Of a stretch of 64,000 bases of DNA, positions 38,390-49,841 are shown one piece after another. Numbering within the stretch: the first letter of the stretch is position 1; each line of letters begins with the position of its first letter. The translations under genes were made by a program, and so were the position numbers. Source of the DNA: Prototheca cutis (Eukaryota; Chlorophyta; Trebouxiophyceae; Chlorellales; Chlorellaceae); assembly GCA_002897115.2 (NCBI GenBank), contig BCIH01000008.1, positions 396,520 through 460,519 of the forward strand, read 5' to 3'. Under the pieces are notes generated by a model. It did not search any database and was not told the DNA's origin. It worked only from the letters and a program-made list of their open reading frames with translations.

Positions 38390-39235
38390 CCTGCGCCCGC
38401 CGGCTGCTGCCTCTTGAAGAGAGGGGGAAAAGCTGCCTGACAGGACGGCCTGCCGGGGTGGCCGGGATGCATGAAACCAGGGCCCTCCCACACACGTCCC
38501 TGGCACGCGTACCTGAGATATATGGGGGGTTTAGCTCATGGAAACAGTGGCCCGCAAGGTGTCGGAAGCTCCTCGAGGGCGCCGGATGTACGCTCACTGA
38601 TCGAGCATGTCAAGCCACAGGTGCCTGAAAACAGGGTCCATGAGGGGTGATGTAAACTAGAACACCCAAAATGACAAAACATGCCAGCTTGAAGGCTCAG
38701 CGTGGCCCCTCGCCCAACTTGCGCGCAGGTGGGAGCCCCGCACCTCGCACTGCGCTCCCGGCACCAGGAGACGGTACGCTACAGGGGCCGAAGCCTCACC
38801 AAGGCCGTCAATTTCACTTGCAGAAACCCAGATGAAATTTAAAGAGTGCATGAGCCGTATGCCAGGCTTGTACCTTTTCCTCCCCAGCCAAGGTGCTTTT
38901 GCGTCCGTGGACACAGGGTTCCAGGGGTAGCGCGCGAATCAGGGGTGCCGACTGATGGACGCACGTACGCCAAGACCATGGGGCGTGCCATATTATCCAC
39001 ACGCGCAATCATACAGTACACACTGGGTTGAATTGAATGGAAGAATTTCGGAGGTAGCATCACACTGACCGCCGGATCACAGCGTTCAAGCGTGCACCGT
39101 GCAAAGTGATCAAGTGGGTATTCCACTTGGCGATAGGCGACCTCGGCTGGCGACCTCTGGCCCAGGGACCCCTGCTCGCACGCTCGAGGTCACATGCCTA
39201 CTTAGATTTCTGATCAATCACTGAGGGCCGTCGAT
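38390..39235. other. bidirectional upstream region of the Tudor gene and UAP1
   Basis: No coding exon beyond a possible N-terminal extension of the Tudor gene to 38506. No motif was recognised. Confidence 0.4.
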
Positions 39236-41123
39236 ATGTCGAGCAGTTCCTTGGAGGATCGGCTCAGAAGGGCTGGTCAGGAGCACTTGTGGGAGCATCT
39301 GCAGAAGCTGGAGGGCTCCCAGCGGGGCGTCTTCGAGCAGCAGTTGTCCGAGGTGGACTTTGACCGTCTGAGACGTATCTTCCTGGCGGCCACAGCGCAG
39401 CCCAGCGATGCCGGCGGCGACACAGCCACCAGCGTCAGCCCCATTGAGGGCGTTGCCGAGCTTGCGGTGTGTGTTGTTGGGGAAGTGTGATTGTCGTACA
39501 GGGGCCTTGTTGGTTGGCGTATTGAGTGAGGGCAAAGGCCTGGAAGGGATGGTTCGATGGCAGAGTGCGAAGCGAGAGAGCGGCAGACCGCGCTTGTGAT
39601 GGACTTGGTTCTTGACAGTGAACTTCACGTTGCCTTGGCCCCTGGTCCCTCCCTCCCCCCAACACCCTCCCATCCGTCCAACCTCAACCCCCCCATACAC
39701 AATCCCCGTGGGCGTGCAGTCTACATCGACGGAGGACCGGCAGCGCTGGCGGGCGCTGGGCCTGGCGGCCATTGGCCGTGGAGAGGTGGGCGGGTTGCTG
39801 CTGGCCGGGGGCCAGGGCACGCGCCTGGGCAGCTCTGAGCCCAAGGGCTGCTACGACATCGGCCTGCCCAGCGGCCGTTCGCTGTTTGCGCTGCACGCGC
39901 AGCGCGTCCTCGCCCTCCAGCGCCTCGCTGTCGCTGAGCGATTCGACTCTTGTTCTGGCGGCAGGGGTGATGGCGATGAGGGCGATCAGACAGCTGGCAA
40001 CAGTGGAAACACAACCAACTCCTTCCCCAAGCCCATTCCTTTGTGCATCATGACGTCGGCGGCAACTGACACTGCCACCCGCGCGCACTTTGCGGCGCAC
40101 GACTATTTTGGCCTGGACCGTGAGCAGGTTTTTTTTTTCTCCCAAGGTGCGCTCGCCGCCGTGGACGAGGCAGGGCGGGCGTTGCTGGGTACCGAGTCCA
40201 GTCTGGCGCTGTCGCCCGACGGCAACGGCGGCGTCTACGCGGCCCTGGCAGCCTCGGGCGCGCTGGCCTGGCTGCAGGCGGCCGGAGTCAAAGGGCTGGA
40301 TGTGTGGCCCGTTGACAACGCGTTGGCCCGGCCGCTGGCGCCAGCGTGGGTGGGCCGGTGCCTGGAGGGACGCGCATCGCTGGGCTGTCGCGTCACCGCC
40401 AAGACCTCAGCCGACGAGCGGGTGGGCGTGCTGGCCCGTCGGGCCGACGGCGGCCTGGGGGTCGTGGAGTACTCCGAGCTCAGCAGTACGCGGGCCGAGG
40501 CGCGGGGGAACGACGGCCGCCTGCTGTACCGCTGGGCAAACCTCTGCCTCCACTGGTTTGCCTTGGACTGGCTGGACGCCATCGTCGACAGGCTCGAGAG
40601 CGGTGAACGTTCGCGAAAGAGCATGGTCCCAGGGTTCAGCAACGGCATCGAAAACTCCAATGTCGGTACTACACCACCACCGCCGTACCATGTGGCAAGA
40701 AAGCACATCCCGACGCCGCAAGGTGCAGTGCCTGGGATCAAAATGGAGCTCTTCATCTTTGATGCATTTGGCTTGTTTCCTGAGGCACGGGTCGCGGTCG
40801 TGGAAGTCGAGCGGGCCGAGGAGTTTGCGCCGGTGAAGAACGCACCGGGGTCAGGGACCGACTGCCCCGAGACGGCTCGTGACGCGGTGCTGCGCCTACA
40901 CGCGCGCTGGGTAGAGCGTGCAGGTGGCTGCGTCACCGCGGAACCGGGTGTCGAAGTCGCGCCGGCGCTGTCGTACGACGGCGAGGGGCTGGAGGGTGTT
41001 TGTAAAGGTGCCACGTTTGACTCACCGTTTGATCCGCGTCTCCAAGGGGTGAGCTGGTCTGCGGCGCAGGCAGGTAGAAGAATGGCAGACACTGTTGTTT
41101 TTAGTTTTGCTGTTGTCCTTGTG

Positions 41124-41155
<32 letters not shown>

Positions 41156-41156
41156 G
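39236..41156 (+). CDS. UAP1: UDP-N-acetylglucosamine pyrophosphorylase
   Basis: Exon 1 is 39236-39466 and exon 2 is 39720-41156. The enzyme makes UDP-GlcNAc from GlcNAc-1-phosphate and UTP in the cytosol, for N-glycans and wall amino sugars. Motifs: GLLLAGGQGTRLG (UTP binding), PKGCYDIGLPSGRSLF, ALSPDGNGGVYAAL, VWPVDNALARP, VGVLARR with VVEYSELS, NDGRLLYRWANLCLHWF, KMELFIFDAF and FAPVKNAPGS; these follow human and plant UAP in order. Two short insertions (after VAERF, and SGERSRKSMVPG) are unusual. The usual end motif YDGEGLE is present at ~40977-40997. The frame then runs on through a TG repeat to a stop at 41154, so the last ~30 codons are doubtful and a splice at 41048 is possible. Confidence 0.9.
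41125..41153 (+). repeat. (TG)n repeat at the 3' end of UAP1
   Basis: The TG run gives a Cys-Val repeat in the open frame right before the stop codon. It may instead be 3' UTR or intron. Confidence 0.9.
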
Positions 41157-41744
41157 GAAGGGGGTACATGATTGGGCGGCGCGGCTGTAACTGTGCTGGC
41201 GCTGACCATGAAGGTTGGCCAACAACGGTGCCACCTGGCCACAGGTCCCCCCCGCATCACCAGCCACCGCAGGCAACCCTAAGAAGTAAAGAACACGGAC
41301 CACTGCTACCTGGATCAGTGCGTGGACCACAGCCGCGTGGGGCTGGCGCGCTGTGGCATCCTGGACTAAAGCGTGGCGGCCTGGCGGGGCTGCGGCCCGG
41401 CCTGGCTCGGTGCTGAAGCCCCTTGCCCAACCTGAGTTTGCCCACCCCGAGTGCCTGCCGAGCGCAGACCTGATGACCGAACTGCAAAAAATAACCTTGC
41501 TCGAGTGTGCCACTTTTTTCAAAGAAGAGGTGTAGATGAAACAGAGAGAAGCAAACCAGCAAACGGTGTGGAAGAAAGTGTTTCGAGGGTTGGATGCAGC
41601 AGCAAACGCGCGACCTGAGCAAGGCCACTGTGTGCAAATTCGTGCAGGGGCACTGTGAAAAACACAGAAGAGCGTGTTCATCAACCTTTCCTTGTCACCC
41701 AAGCTGATGACCGTTCTCTACCGCGACAATTTCAGCCGCCATCC
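41157..41744. other. convergent 3' flanks of UAP1 and GrpE
   Basis: No coding exon, repeat or RNA gene recognised. Confidence 0.35.
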
Positions 41745-42819
41745 TCAGTCAGTATAGGCCACCTTGACCATACCCGGTCTGAGGAGTTGTGCTCCCAGGC
41801 GGAACCCCTTGCGGAATTCTTGGAGCACGGTGCCGTCTGCGACACCTTCAGGCGCGGACTCGCGCATGATGGCCTCGTGGACCTCGGGGTCAAACGGCTC
41901 GCCCTCGCCCGGCACAGCCTCCACGCCCAGCCTTTTGAAGGCGGCTGCCAGCTGGCGGTAGACGGCATTGTAGGCCTCCACGACGGCACGCTCGGCGTCG
42001 GTTGCCGGACTCAGCGCGGCAGAGGCCTGCTCGAACGAGTCCACGACGCCCAGGAGCTCCTGCACGGCCGAAGCCCGGGCACGGGCCGCCTCGCCTTCAC
42101 GCTCCGCAGCGCTGCGCCGCCGAAAGTTGTCGTAGTCGGCCGCCAGGCGGAGGTGCTGGTCCCGCAGTGCGCCCAGTGCAGCCTCCGCCTCGGTCCGTGC
42201 TGCCTTCAGGCTCGCCAGCACCTCCTCCAGCTCCCCGGGGAACTCCTTGGCAAACTCCTCGGAGACTTCGCCGCTCTGCGTCACCGCACGAAGCTCCGCC
42301 AGCAGCTCAGGCAGCGCTGCCTCGGCCGCTGCCCCACGCCCCGAGCTTGCCGTTGCCTGCTTATATTGCCCGGTTTTTTAGAAGGGGTTTAAATGTGGGC
42401 TTGGTTTACGTAATTGTCGATGATTGTGCATGGAGAGCATGCAATGGCGCCAGTCAGCCGCCCAGTCAATGGCACGACAGAAATTTCCCTCCCCATAAGC
42501 AAATGTATCGCTATTAAACGTTTCCATGCAACCAACAGGTATGGCGGGAGACATGCAATGTACAGTGGAATCACAGACCACTGGATCCATGTCAATCAGG
42601 ATGTGTCGACCCACCAATCCCAGCCACAGCGCCTCCCGCACCCACCTCCTCGGCCCGGGTGATCCACCTCACGGACGTGGCACGGCTCCTGGAATGCACG
42701 CAACTCCCGGGTTTGAATGAATGCCGCGGCGCCACGCCGGGCATCGCCGGCATGAGGGCCCCGGAACCCTGCATGCGTGCTGGTGCATGGACCACCCCAC
42801 GGCACGTCGCCACGACCAT
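41745..42819 (-). CDS. GrpE nucleotide exchange factor, organellar
   Basis: Exon 1 is 42819-42646 and exon 2 is 42356-41745; 261 residues. Exon 2 is a complete GrpE core: a long coiled coil (EELEEVLASLKAARTEAEAAL), YDNFRRRSAAERE, LLGVVDSFEQA, QLAAAFKRLGVEAV, GEPFDPEVHEAIMRE, and the end LLRPGMVKVAY. GrpE exchanges ADP for ATP on organellar Hsp70. Exon 1 encodes about 58 residues rich in Arg, Ser, Ala and His with no acidic residues until its end, resembling a chloroplast or mitochondrial transit peptide. Its assignment is by phase and splice sites only. Chlamydomonas has a chloroplast form, CGE1; compartment not determined here. Confidence 0.87.
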
Positions 42820-43328
42820 GGCAACGACGATTTCAATTCCTCCTCCGTCGCCGCAGTCCTAACGAGCTTGATACAATTCTAAAGCGGTGATTTGGTGGAA
42901 TTGTGCACGCCTCTTGTGTGGAATCGTTCTGGATCGTGCACTGGTGGGCCTGCGATTTCCAGAGAAATCGCCCAGGGTGGGACAACAAACACAGCAACCG
43001 ATCCCAAGCAAGATGATTCGATCAGAGTCCCAGGTCGCACGAACAAATGCAGCTCACTTTATTGTCACAGATGCACTCAACCGATGTGGCACACCCAGCA
43101 CAGAGGATCACAAGGTGAATTGCGCGTTGCCAACAAGGAAAGCATGCCCTTTGGGGATGCACAGGGTGGTAATTTCGACGTGGGCCCAGCGGACTTGAGA
43201 ATGAAATCTATGTTCATGTGACGACGTGGTGCATCAGAAGAAAATACATGGCTTTAAGCCCCGGATGCGGATGTGCCATGTCGTTCCCGTGACAGGCGGG
43301 CGAACCAATTGCAGACGGACCCAAAACA
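42820..43328. other. intergenic region upstream of GrpE
   Basis: AT-richer, no gene or repeat recognised. Confidence 0.35.
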
Positions 43329-44026
43329 TCAGGGTTCGGGCTCCTTCTCGGCATTCTCGTACCTCCAGTTCTCATGGGCAGTGATGGTGCTCTTCATGTC
43401 ATCTGCCTGCATCTCCGTCTGCGCCGGTGCGCGCTTGCCATGCTCCATCTGTGCCTCCAGCTCCTCCTTGGCCGTCACTGCTGCTCTTTTATAGGGGTCC
43501 CGACTGCTGCCCAGATCCTTCAAGACGATTTTGGCCCTTTGTAACATCTCATCGAGCACGCTGCCGGAAGCCTGCGAGGCTTGTGCGGCGCAGGTTGCTC
43601 GTTGCATGCCAGGTCCCCACGCCTCGCATCGATAGTCCATGGCCAAGCACTTTCGCATCCACGATCATGCGACTGACATGGCTTGATTTGAAATGGGATC
43701 ATCCAAATCCTACCGTAGCATAGCAGGCAAGAATAGCTGCCGCACCAGAGCCAGGCGATCGCGCCCGACAACTGAGGGCCGGCGCTGTCCGCGACGTTCC
43801 CTGCATACGTCTCGACGCCCTCAGGACCAGCATCGACAGTATAATCGTCAAGTATCCCTTGCGTCGCCGTGAGAAACAATAGGCGCTGATAGAATTCAAG
43901 ATCGAGGTCTCTTTGGACACGGCCGGGCCAGAGTTTGGCCGAGGTTCCCCAGAAGCCCAGGTTCAGGGAACCTTCCTCGGCACGACAGACACGTACGTCA
44001 TCGGGGCGCTCAAAGTCGACGTGCAT
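43329..44026 (-). CDS. conserved-looking protein of unknown function
   Basis: Two exons, 44026-43714 and 43579-43329, in phase, 187 residues. The N-terminal part (MHVDFERPDDVRV, LDLEFYQRLLFLTATQGILDD) looks like a folded domain. Exon 1 ends with a short hydrophobic, Cys-containing stretch (GAIAWLWCGSYSCLLCYG). The C-terminal half is helical and charged (VLDEMLQRAKIVLKDLG, YKRAAVTAKEELEAQMEHGK) and ends ENWRYENAEKEPEP. I do not recognise the family. Codon use matches neighbouring real genes. An alternative donor at ~43736 would remove the hydrophobic stretch. The gene is divergent from the LEA-like gene, with only ~100 bp between start codons. Confidence 0.55.
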
Positions 44027-44129
44027 CGTCAGCTCAAGAAAGAAGAAGTTGAGCAACCTTAAAGGGGCTGTAAAAACACTAGAAGAGCCATCATTCTCAA
44101 GCAGTCAAGGGTTTTCATACGAGATCGTC

Positions 44130-45063
44130 ATGGAGGTGCGAGGGCGGTCGGGAGGATGGGTAAGGAAGTGCTTCCCGCTGTCGAGTTCGCTGGCCGAGTC
44201 CGAGAAGCCGGGTCGACTGGTTCCCATACGTTTCCAACACATATTTTCATGCTTCATCAGGCATTCAAGAACGCGACAGGCAAGTTTCTGTCCGGCGGAG
44301 AGTCCCAGGCTCCCGAGGCCGCACAGACTGAGGTCACCCCAGCCAAGGTCCCTGCCGACACCGGGACCGCTGCCGCCCCCGCCGGCGCTGGCACGGCCGA
44401 AACAGCCCGTGCTTCTGGCGGTGGCATGTCTGCCTATCTGGAAAAGGCCAAGGATGCCGCGCGGGACTACCTGGACAAGCACCCAGTGAAGGAAGGCGAG
44501 GCCCAGACGGGGCTGGCCGGCTACGTTGACAAGGCCAAGCTCAAGGCAAAGGAATACCTGGACAAGGACACACAAGGCGAAACGTGAGTGAATACTGCAG
44601 TTGTTTGTTGTTTGCGTGTGTGAGAGAGGGGAGGGGTTTCAGTATGACTTGGGGAGGCACCATGTGCTCTGTAGAAGCTTGTCCGGTGAGTGGGTATGTT
44701 CAGGCACCATTTGGCACGTGCCGGCGACACACGCAAGTAGCACGCCACCATGCTCGCCCATCTTTTCACAGGCACGGCACGAGCGGTGGGCTGTTGAGCG
44801 GCGCGGGGATGCACGGCATCGTGGAGAAGCTGTTGGGCATGTTTAAGAAGGAGGAGGGGCGCGATCTGGAGCCCGGCAAGGAGTCCGACTACACCAAGCT
44901 CAGTGCCATGGCAAAGAAGTACCTGCACATGGACATCAGTGCCGACACGCTCAAGACCCATGTCGACAGCTTCCTGACCAAGTTCAAGGGCGGCTCGACG
45001 GAGGCGCCGACGGCGCCCGCTGCGCAGGCCACACCGGCTGCTGGGGGCGCTGCCGGCCCTTAG
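44130..45063 (+). CDS. LEA-like amphipathic helical protein
   Basis: Exons 44130-44135 (ATG GAG only), 44261-44583 and 44772-45063 in phase, 206 residues. It has imperfect helical repeats of the type YLEKAKDAARDYLDK, YVDKAKLKAKEYLDK and AMAKKYLHM, rich in Lys, Ala, Asp and Glu. These are linked by Ala/Pro/Thr-rich spacers, and there is an Ala/Pro/Gly C-terminus. The pattern resembles group 3 LEA proteins, which are disordered in solution and fold on drying or on membranes. Resemblance is compositional, so the stress role is inference. The 6-nt first exon is predicted; an alternative start is the in-frame Met in exon 2 region (HIFMLHQAFKN). Confidence 0.6.
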
Positions 45064-45527
45064 GGAACGGGGGCGTGAGCGGGGGGAGGTATATCTGCGG
45101 CCACACGCTGATGCTGCCAGGACCTCCCCGCCATGGCTACCTTGGCACTCCCACTGAACGCCTGCTCGTTCCGGCTGCACACATTCGGACCCATTTATGT
45201 CAGGAGAGGCGGATCCCGTGCATCTGTCCACAAAACAGCTGCATGAACGATTGTTGCCCAAGTTTCGGCACAGAACCCCTACGATGTCGGGGCCAGGCAG
45301 GGGAAGCTCGTGTGCCTCGCGGCATCCCTGTATGCTGTAGCGGTAGCACAGGAGCAAAATTGTCAAAATTGCGGGAGTGTACAGTGTGAGAATTCGGAAC
45401 AAGTGCTGTCTGGCTGGGGAACAGGGTCACAGTGGGAGGGTGCATGACTGTTTTGATGCCAGGGATGTACGGTGCATGTGCTGAATTAAGCGGGCATCAT
45501 CGCCATGCTACCTGCCACTTGAGCCGG
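45064..45527. other. convergent 3' flanks of the LEA-like gene and QNG1
   Basis: No coding exon or other feature recognised. Confidence 0.35.
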
Positions 45528-45746
45528 CTAGTAATAGCATGTAAGAGTCTGGTGGTGTGGCGGGAGCTCATGCTCGTTCCGCTCTCCGGCTGTCCAGAGG
45601 AGCCAGTCCAGTGCCACGCGGGTGAGCCCCGGGTGCGTGGGTGCCAGCTCAGCATGCATCAACTCCACGGCCTGCACGGTGGCAGCTCGGATCTCCACCT
45701 CCTCCTCACTCCCAGCAGGGATGTCCTGTCGGCTGGCGACCTAGGC

Positions 45747-45845
<99 letters not shown>

Positions 45846-47471
45846 TNNNNNNNNNNNNNNNNNNNNNNNNNNNNNNNNNNNNNNNNNNNNNNNNNNNNNN
45901 NNNNNNNNNNNNNNNNNNNNNNNNNNNNNNNNNNNNNNNNNNNNNNNNNNNNNNNNNNNNNNNNNNNNNNNNNNNNNNNNNNNNNNNNNNNNNNNNNNNN
46001 NNNNNNNNNNNGAGAGAGAGAGAGAGAGAGAGGTTTTGGGAGGGACCAGGCAGATCAGGTGCTGGGAGGAAATTCAATCAAACTCCGCCAGAAGCATCAG
46101 AATGAATGTCTGGGGGGCATCACGATGGAGCAGTCAACCAAGGAAACGGGCGCACCAATTCACCTTTTCAGCGAGCCCGCGGCTGTAGACAAGGATACCC
46201 ATGGCACATAGTTGTTGGGGGACCCTGTAATCTGCAAACATGGTCAGGCGGTCAATGTCGCGAAAGGCTCCCGGCCCCTGGCCGCCAAAGGCGCCCCAGA
46301 TATCCGCCACTAGAATCTGTGCCCGTTTGTAGAAAAACGCTTGTTGGCCCCTGGGGCAGTTGTGGGGGATTCGGAGGGACAATCCCAGTCAGCGGCGAAA
46401 GATGCTCTGGAAAGCGAGACGCAGCCGCCGTCGTTCAGCCCACTGCATGGCATTGTGGTCCTGCCGGCACCGACTGACTACCCGACCACTGCGCAGACCT
46501 GTACTGGGTTTGATCCCGGAACCCCGGAAAGTTTCGGACAACCAAGTCCACCAGCCACGGCGCTGAGCCGCCGGCGGCTGCCACTAGTGCACATGCCGAA
46601 CCTCCAAAGGCCGCCAGGCCCTTTGGGATCTGTGATGTATTTGTTTTAATTATTCATTCATGTTTTTTAGGGTGGGGGCCAGAAATATGAGCTGAACTGC
46701 TGCTAGTGATTGAATGGAGCGACATGGCGGCACAGCCCCACCATGGACCCAGGCAACCACAAAATACATACCTCGGTGAGGAACCGGGCTCGCTCCTCGA
46801 TCAGAGCTGGGGTGCTACTCACAGGACCGAGCCACTCACGCACGTCGTCAGCTGTCACAGTGGCCAGCCGACTGCAGTCCAGGCACGATGGGTCTCGCTC
46901 CACTCGCTCCTGCAGGGAAGCGATGGGATGGGGTGAGTTGTTCTGCATTCACTCAGGGGGTGGGTCATGCCGCGATGCCAATATCCCCATGAGGTATGTC
47001 TGTGTTCAAGGGGACAAGCTTGCCACCCTCCCCGACCGGCCCATCCCACCATCTCCCCAACATGCCACGCCAAAACTCTGCGATTCCGCTGCACCGCACC
47101 TTGAGTGCCAAGGCTAGGTGCCCGTACTGAAACCCGGGGTCCGGCCAGAAGCAAAAGTTCAGGGCGTCCAGGACCATGCAGTACCGTATCTGGGTCTCTG
47201 GGTGGCTGGGGTCCCACAGGTGGACGGATCGATCCCAGGCCGCTGGGCCCTGCAGCCCCTCCAGCTCCTGGGGCCTCAGACTCCCCACGGTCTCGCGCAG
47301 GCCTGCACGGTTGTTTGAAATCTCATAACATCCCACTGGACCAGCGCTCGTAAGCAGTGCAAGCCATGTCTGCTGCTCCCAACCCCGCGCACGTGAGGTG
47401 TCGATCCTGACATGGCGGCTGGTCTCGGAAACCAGCGCCGCAGTTCGCCGGACCTCTTCGCAGCACTCCAT
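45528..47471 (-). CDS. QNG1: queuosine 5'-phosphate N-glycosylase (queuosine salvage)
   Basis: Six exons: 47471-47393, 47302-47100, 46909-46772, 46629-46499, 46350-46164 and 45740-45528; 316 residues, matching the DUF2419/QNG1 family. Motifs in order: ALVSETSRHVRID, MVLDALNFCFWPDP (substrate pocket), RLATVTADDVREWLG, LIEERARFLTEV, VVRNFPGFRD, FFYKRAQILVADIWGAF, IDRLTMFADYRVPQ, EEEVEIRAATVQAVE and a C-terminal HQTLTCYY. The enzyme releases queuine base from queuosine nucleotides so that it can be placed in tRNA anticodons. Intron 5 carries a GT/GA microsatellite with an N gap. The frame across all exons is continuous without adjustments. Confidence 0.92.
45751..46032 (+). repeat. compound (GT)n / (GA)n microsatellite with 165-base N gap, QNG1 intron 5
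   Basis: GT run to ~45843, N from 45847 to 46011, then GA run to 46032. On the sense (minus) strand this is CT repeat, gap, then CA repeat ending about 10 bp before the acceptor of the last exon. Confidence 0.96.
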
Positions 47472-48059
47472 GGGGTTTGGTCAAGCGCGCGACCGGGCAA
47501 CCATCATTCCAAAGCGCTGCACTTATGACCCAACGTTTCGATGCTCGCAGCGTTTGCTTGTTTCACGAGATCGCCCTGGAGCTTGTTGGGCTACTAGACC
47601 CATACCCGACGCGTCGTCATGTTTTGAATGATAGACAGGAGGATCTGGCAGATGTGGCGCTTGGCTTTCGCGGTCATGGTTGTTGGTTCACGGCTGCACG
47701 GCTACGCCTTGCTCGCTTCAGGGTGGGGTGCCTTCTGGGTCCCCTCCCCCCGTCAATCTGGTGGCTCTGGGCCGGGCACCCTGCTCCCAAGAGGACCCAT
47801 GACCACTGACCTGACTCGCACTTACAACGAGCCCCGACGCAGCGCACACTGCCTTGCAGCCACCCTCGTCTCCGTGGCAAGCCCAGCATCGGGAGGGGCC
47901 GCAAGAAAGAAGAACAGTTCCCGCGGCTTGTTTGTGGGAGGGGAGTTTTGAGTGGCACTGGAGGTTTGGAAAGAGCATGTACAAGGATGTCCATACCATC
48001 GCCTGCCCGGCCTCTCCCCTTGCACCCCCCAAGCGCCTCCTCTCCACGCCCGTAGCGCC
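47472..48059. other. QNG1 upstream region and RAN 3' flank
   Basis: A 94-codon plus-strand ORF (47525-47809, MTQRFDARSV start) has a protein-like first half, but no family match and no splice partner. No other feature seen. Confidence 0.35.
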
Positions 48060-49244
48060 TCACTCGGCGATGTCGTCGTCGTCGGCGTCGGGCAGGGGCA
48101 TGGCCGCGGCCTCAGCCAGCTGCTTCTCGTACTCCTGCTGCTGCGCGAGGTCGATCTGGACCTCTGGCGGCGCGAGCGCGACCTGCTCGACGAAGTGCAG
48201 GTTGGGGTCGCCCACGAGCTTGCGGGCCAGGTACAGGAAGGGCTTTTCGTAGTTGTAGTTGGACTTTGCTGAGATCTCGTGGTACTGCAGGTTCTTCTTG
48301 CGGTGGAATGTCACCTGCTTGGGCTTGACCTGCCGGTTCTTCACGTCGACCTTGTTGCCGCAGAGGACGATCGGGATGTTCTCGCACACACGGCAGAGGT
48401 CGCGGTGCCAGGTGGGCACGTTCTTGTACGTCAGGCGGGACGTGACGTCAAACATGATGATGGCACACTGGCCATGGATGTAGTACCCGTCGCGCAGGCC
48501 GCCAAACTTCTCCTGACCGGCAGTGTCCCAGCAGAAGAAGCGCAGCTTGCCACGGTTCGTCGTGAAGTCCAGGGGGTGCACCTCCACGCCGATCGTCGCT
48601 GCACACACGTGTGATGGGGCGGGGTTGATAGCAGGGGGACATGGTCACCCTGGGGGTGTGGCAAGAACCTAGCATGCGCAGCACCGGCTGCTCGTTCGCG
48701 ATGTGACTGGCCCCAAGCCAGCTCGTCCCGTTTCCCAGCCCAGCCCCTTCCCATGAAGAACCCATGGAGAAGCCATGATGACCCCCCCTCCCCATTCCCA
48801 GCACACGCCCGATGCTCCCCCCAGCGAAACCGCGGAACTCACGCTCATACTTCTTCTCGAACTCTCCGGTCAAGTGGCGCTTGACGAAGGTCGTCTTGCC
48901 TGCGATCAGATCAGGGGCCCGCCCGTGGGTGATCAGTCAGGTCGGCACCTGGCCGTCTGGGCAATGCAGCGCCATGCAGATACCCCACGCACCTGTGCCA
49001 CCATCGCCGACCAGCACCAGCTTGAAGGCCGGCACGCCATCGGGGGTCGTCTGGCCGGGGAGGGCCTGCGGCGGTGGGGGGATATCACGCGGAGGCTGGG
49101 TGCACGCCCAGCAGTGCTGCATGCCACTCACCAGCACCTACGACGACGCCAGACAAACCCATGCAAACGCCCAAAGCATTTGGCATCTCCAAACGCCAGC
49201 GCCAACATCGAAAGCCAATACCCATGGCGCGACATCCTCACCAT
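48060..49244 (-). CDS. RAN: RAN small GTPase
   Basis: Exons 49244-49242 (ATG alone), 49065-48993, 48899-48843 and 48598-48060; 223 residues. GTPase motifs: GDGGTGKTTF (P-loop), EPTIGVEV (switch I), [11 protein letters not shown] (switch II), NKVDVK and SAKSNYN (base recognition), with the acidic C-terminus DADDDDIAE in place of a prenylation site. RAN drives nuclear import and export and spindle assembly. The 3-nt coding exon is required to give the MALPGQ start shared by plant RANs, and has a good donor (ATG|GTGAGG). All junctions keep frame. Confidence 0.95.
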
Positions 49245-49799
49245 CACAGCTCAGGCACAAGCGATAGGACCGCCGCTCGGCTTGAGCTCCCTTACAAGCC
49301 CACAACTCCGTGAAACGACGATGTTTTGATCTGTTGCCACCACCGGGTCACGCCTCGCCCCTGCTCATGACGGCGACAGCTTGGCCCGGCGGGGACGGTG
49401 CTGGACAACAGGGGCTCCCACAATTCGAGCCCGGGGGCGCCCTGCCCCAGACGGGGCTCCCACGGTCGAATTCCCGGGGCTCGGCATGGGGCCGGACTGG
49501 GGCTCCCTAAAACTCAAGGGCCGATGCCAGCAAGACGTTTTAACCACGCTGTCGATCGTTTGCGATGCTGGCCTGTGGGAGGCTGTGACAGGATGGTGCT
49601 GAGACCTGCTCTCGGACGCAGGAGGGAGTCGTCGTGCCGTGCTGCAGCCTGAGGAGGTACGAAGGCGGCCTGCCGCGACCCATCGGCTAAGGATTTGGAT
49701 TCTTTTAGATTCATCATGCGTATTAATTGTCAAGCATAGCATGGATCGATCGTTCGTCAGCCCATCATGACCCTCCGGGCCCCCAACTGATCCCCGCAG
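49245..49799. other. region between RAN and the NOT1 frame
   Basis: This should contain the RAN promoter and possibly 5' exons of NOT1. The open frame of NOT1 continues upstream to an acceptor (CCCCGCAG) at 49799, which suggests a spliced leader or missing 5' coding exon. No exon with convincing codon use was found. Confidence 0.4.
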
Positions 49800-49841
49800 G
49801 GTGGCAAGCGGTTTGAGCTGCCGGGAGCTCGGCTGGCCGTC

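Noticed and set aside
46495..46520. GGGTTTGATCCCGG resembling a tRNA T-arm
   Set aside because: It is the antisense of a conserved QNG1 exon (the FPGFRD region) and no cloverleaf can be drawn.
47525..47809. 94-codon plus-strand ORF between QNG1 and RAN
   Set aside because: No family resemblance. It overlaps the expected QNG1 promoter and loses protein-like composition in its second half.
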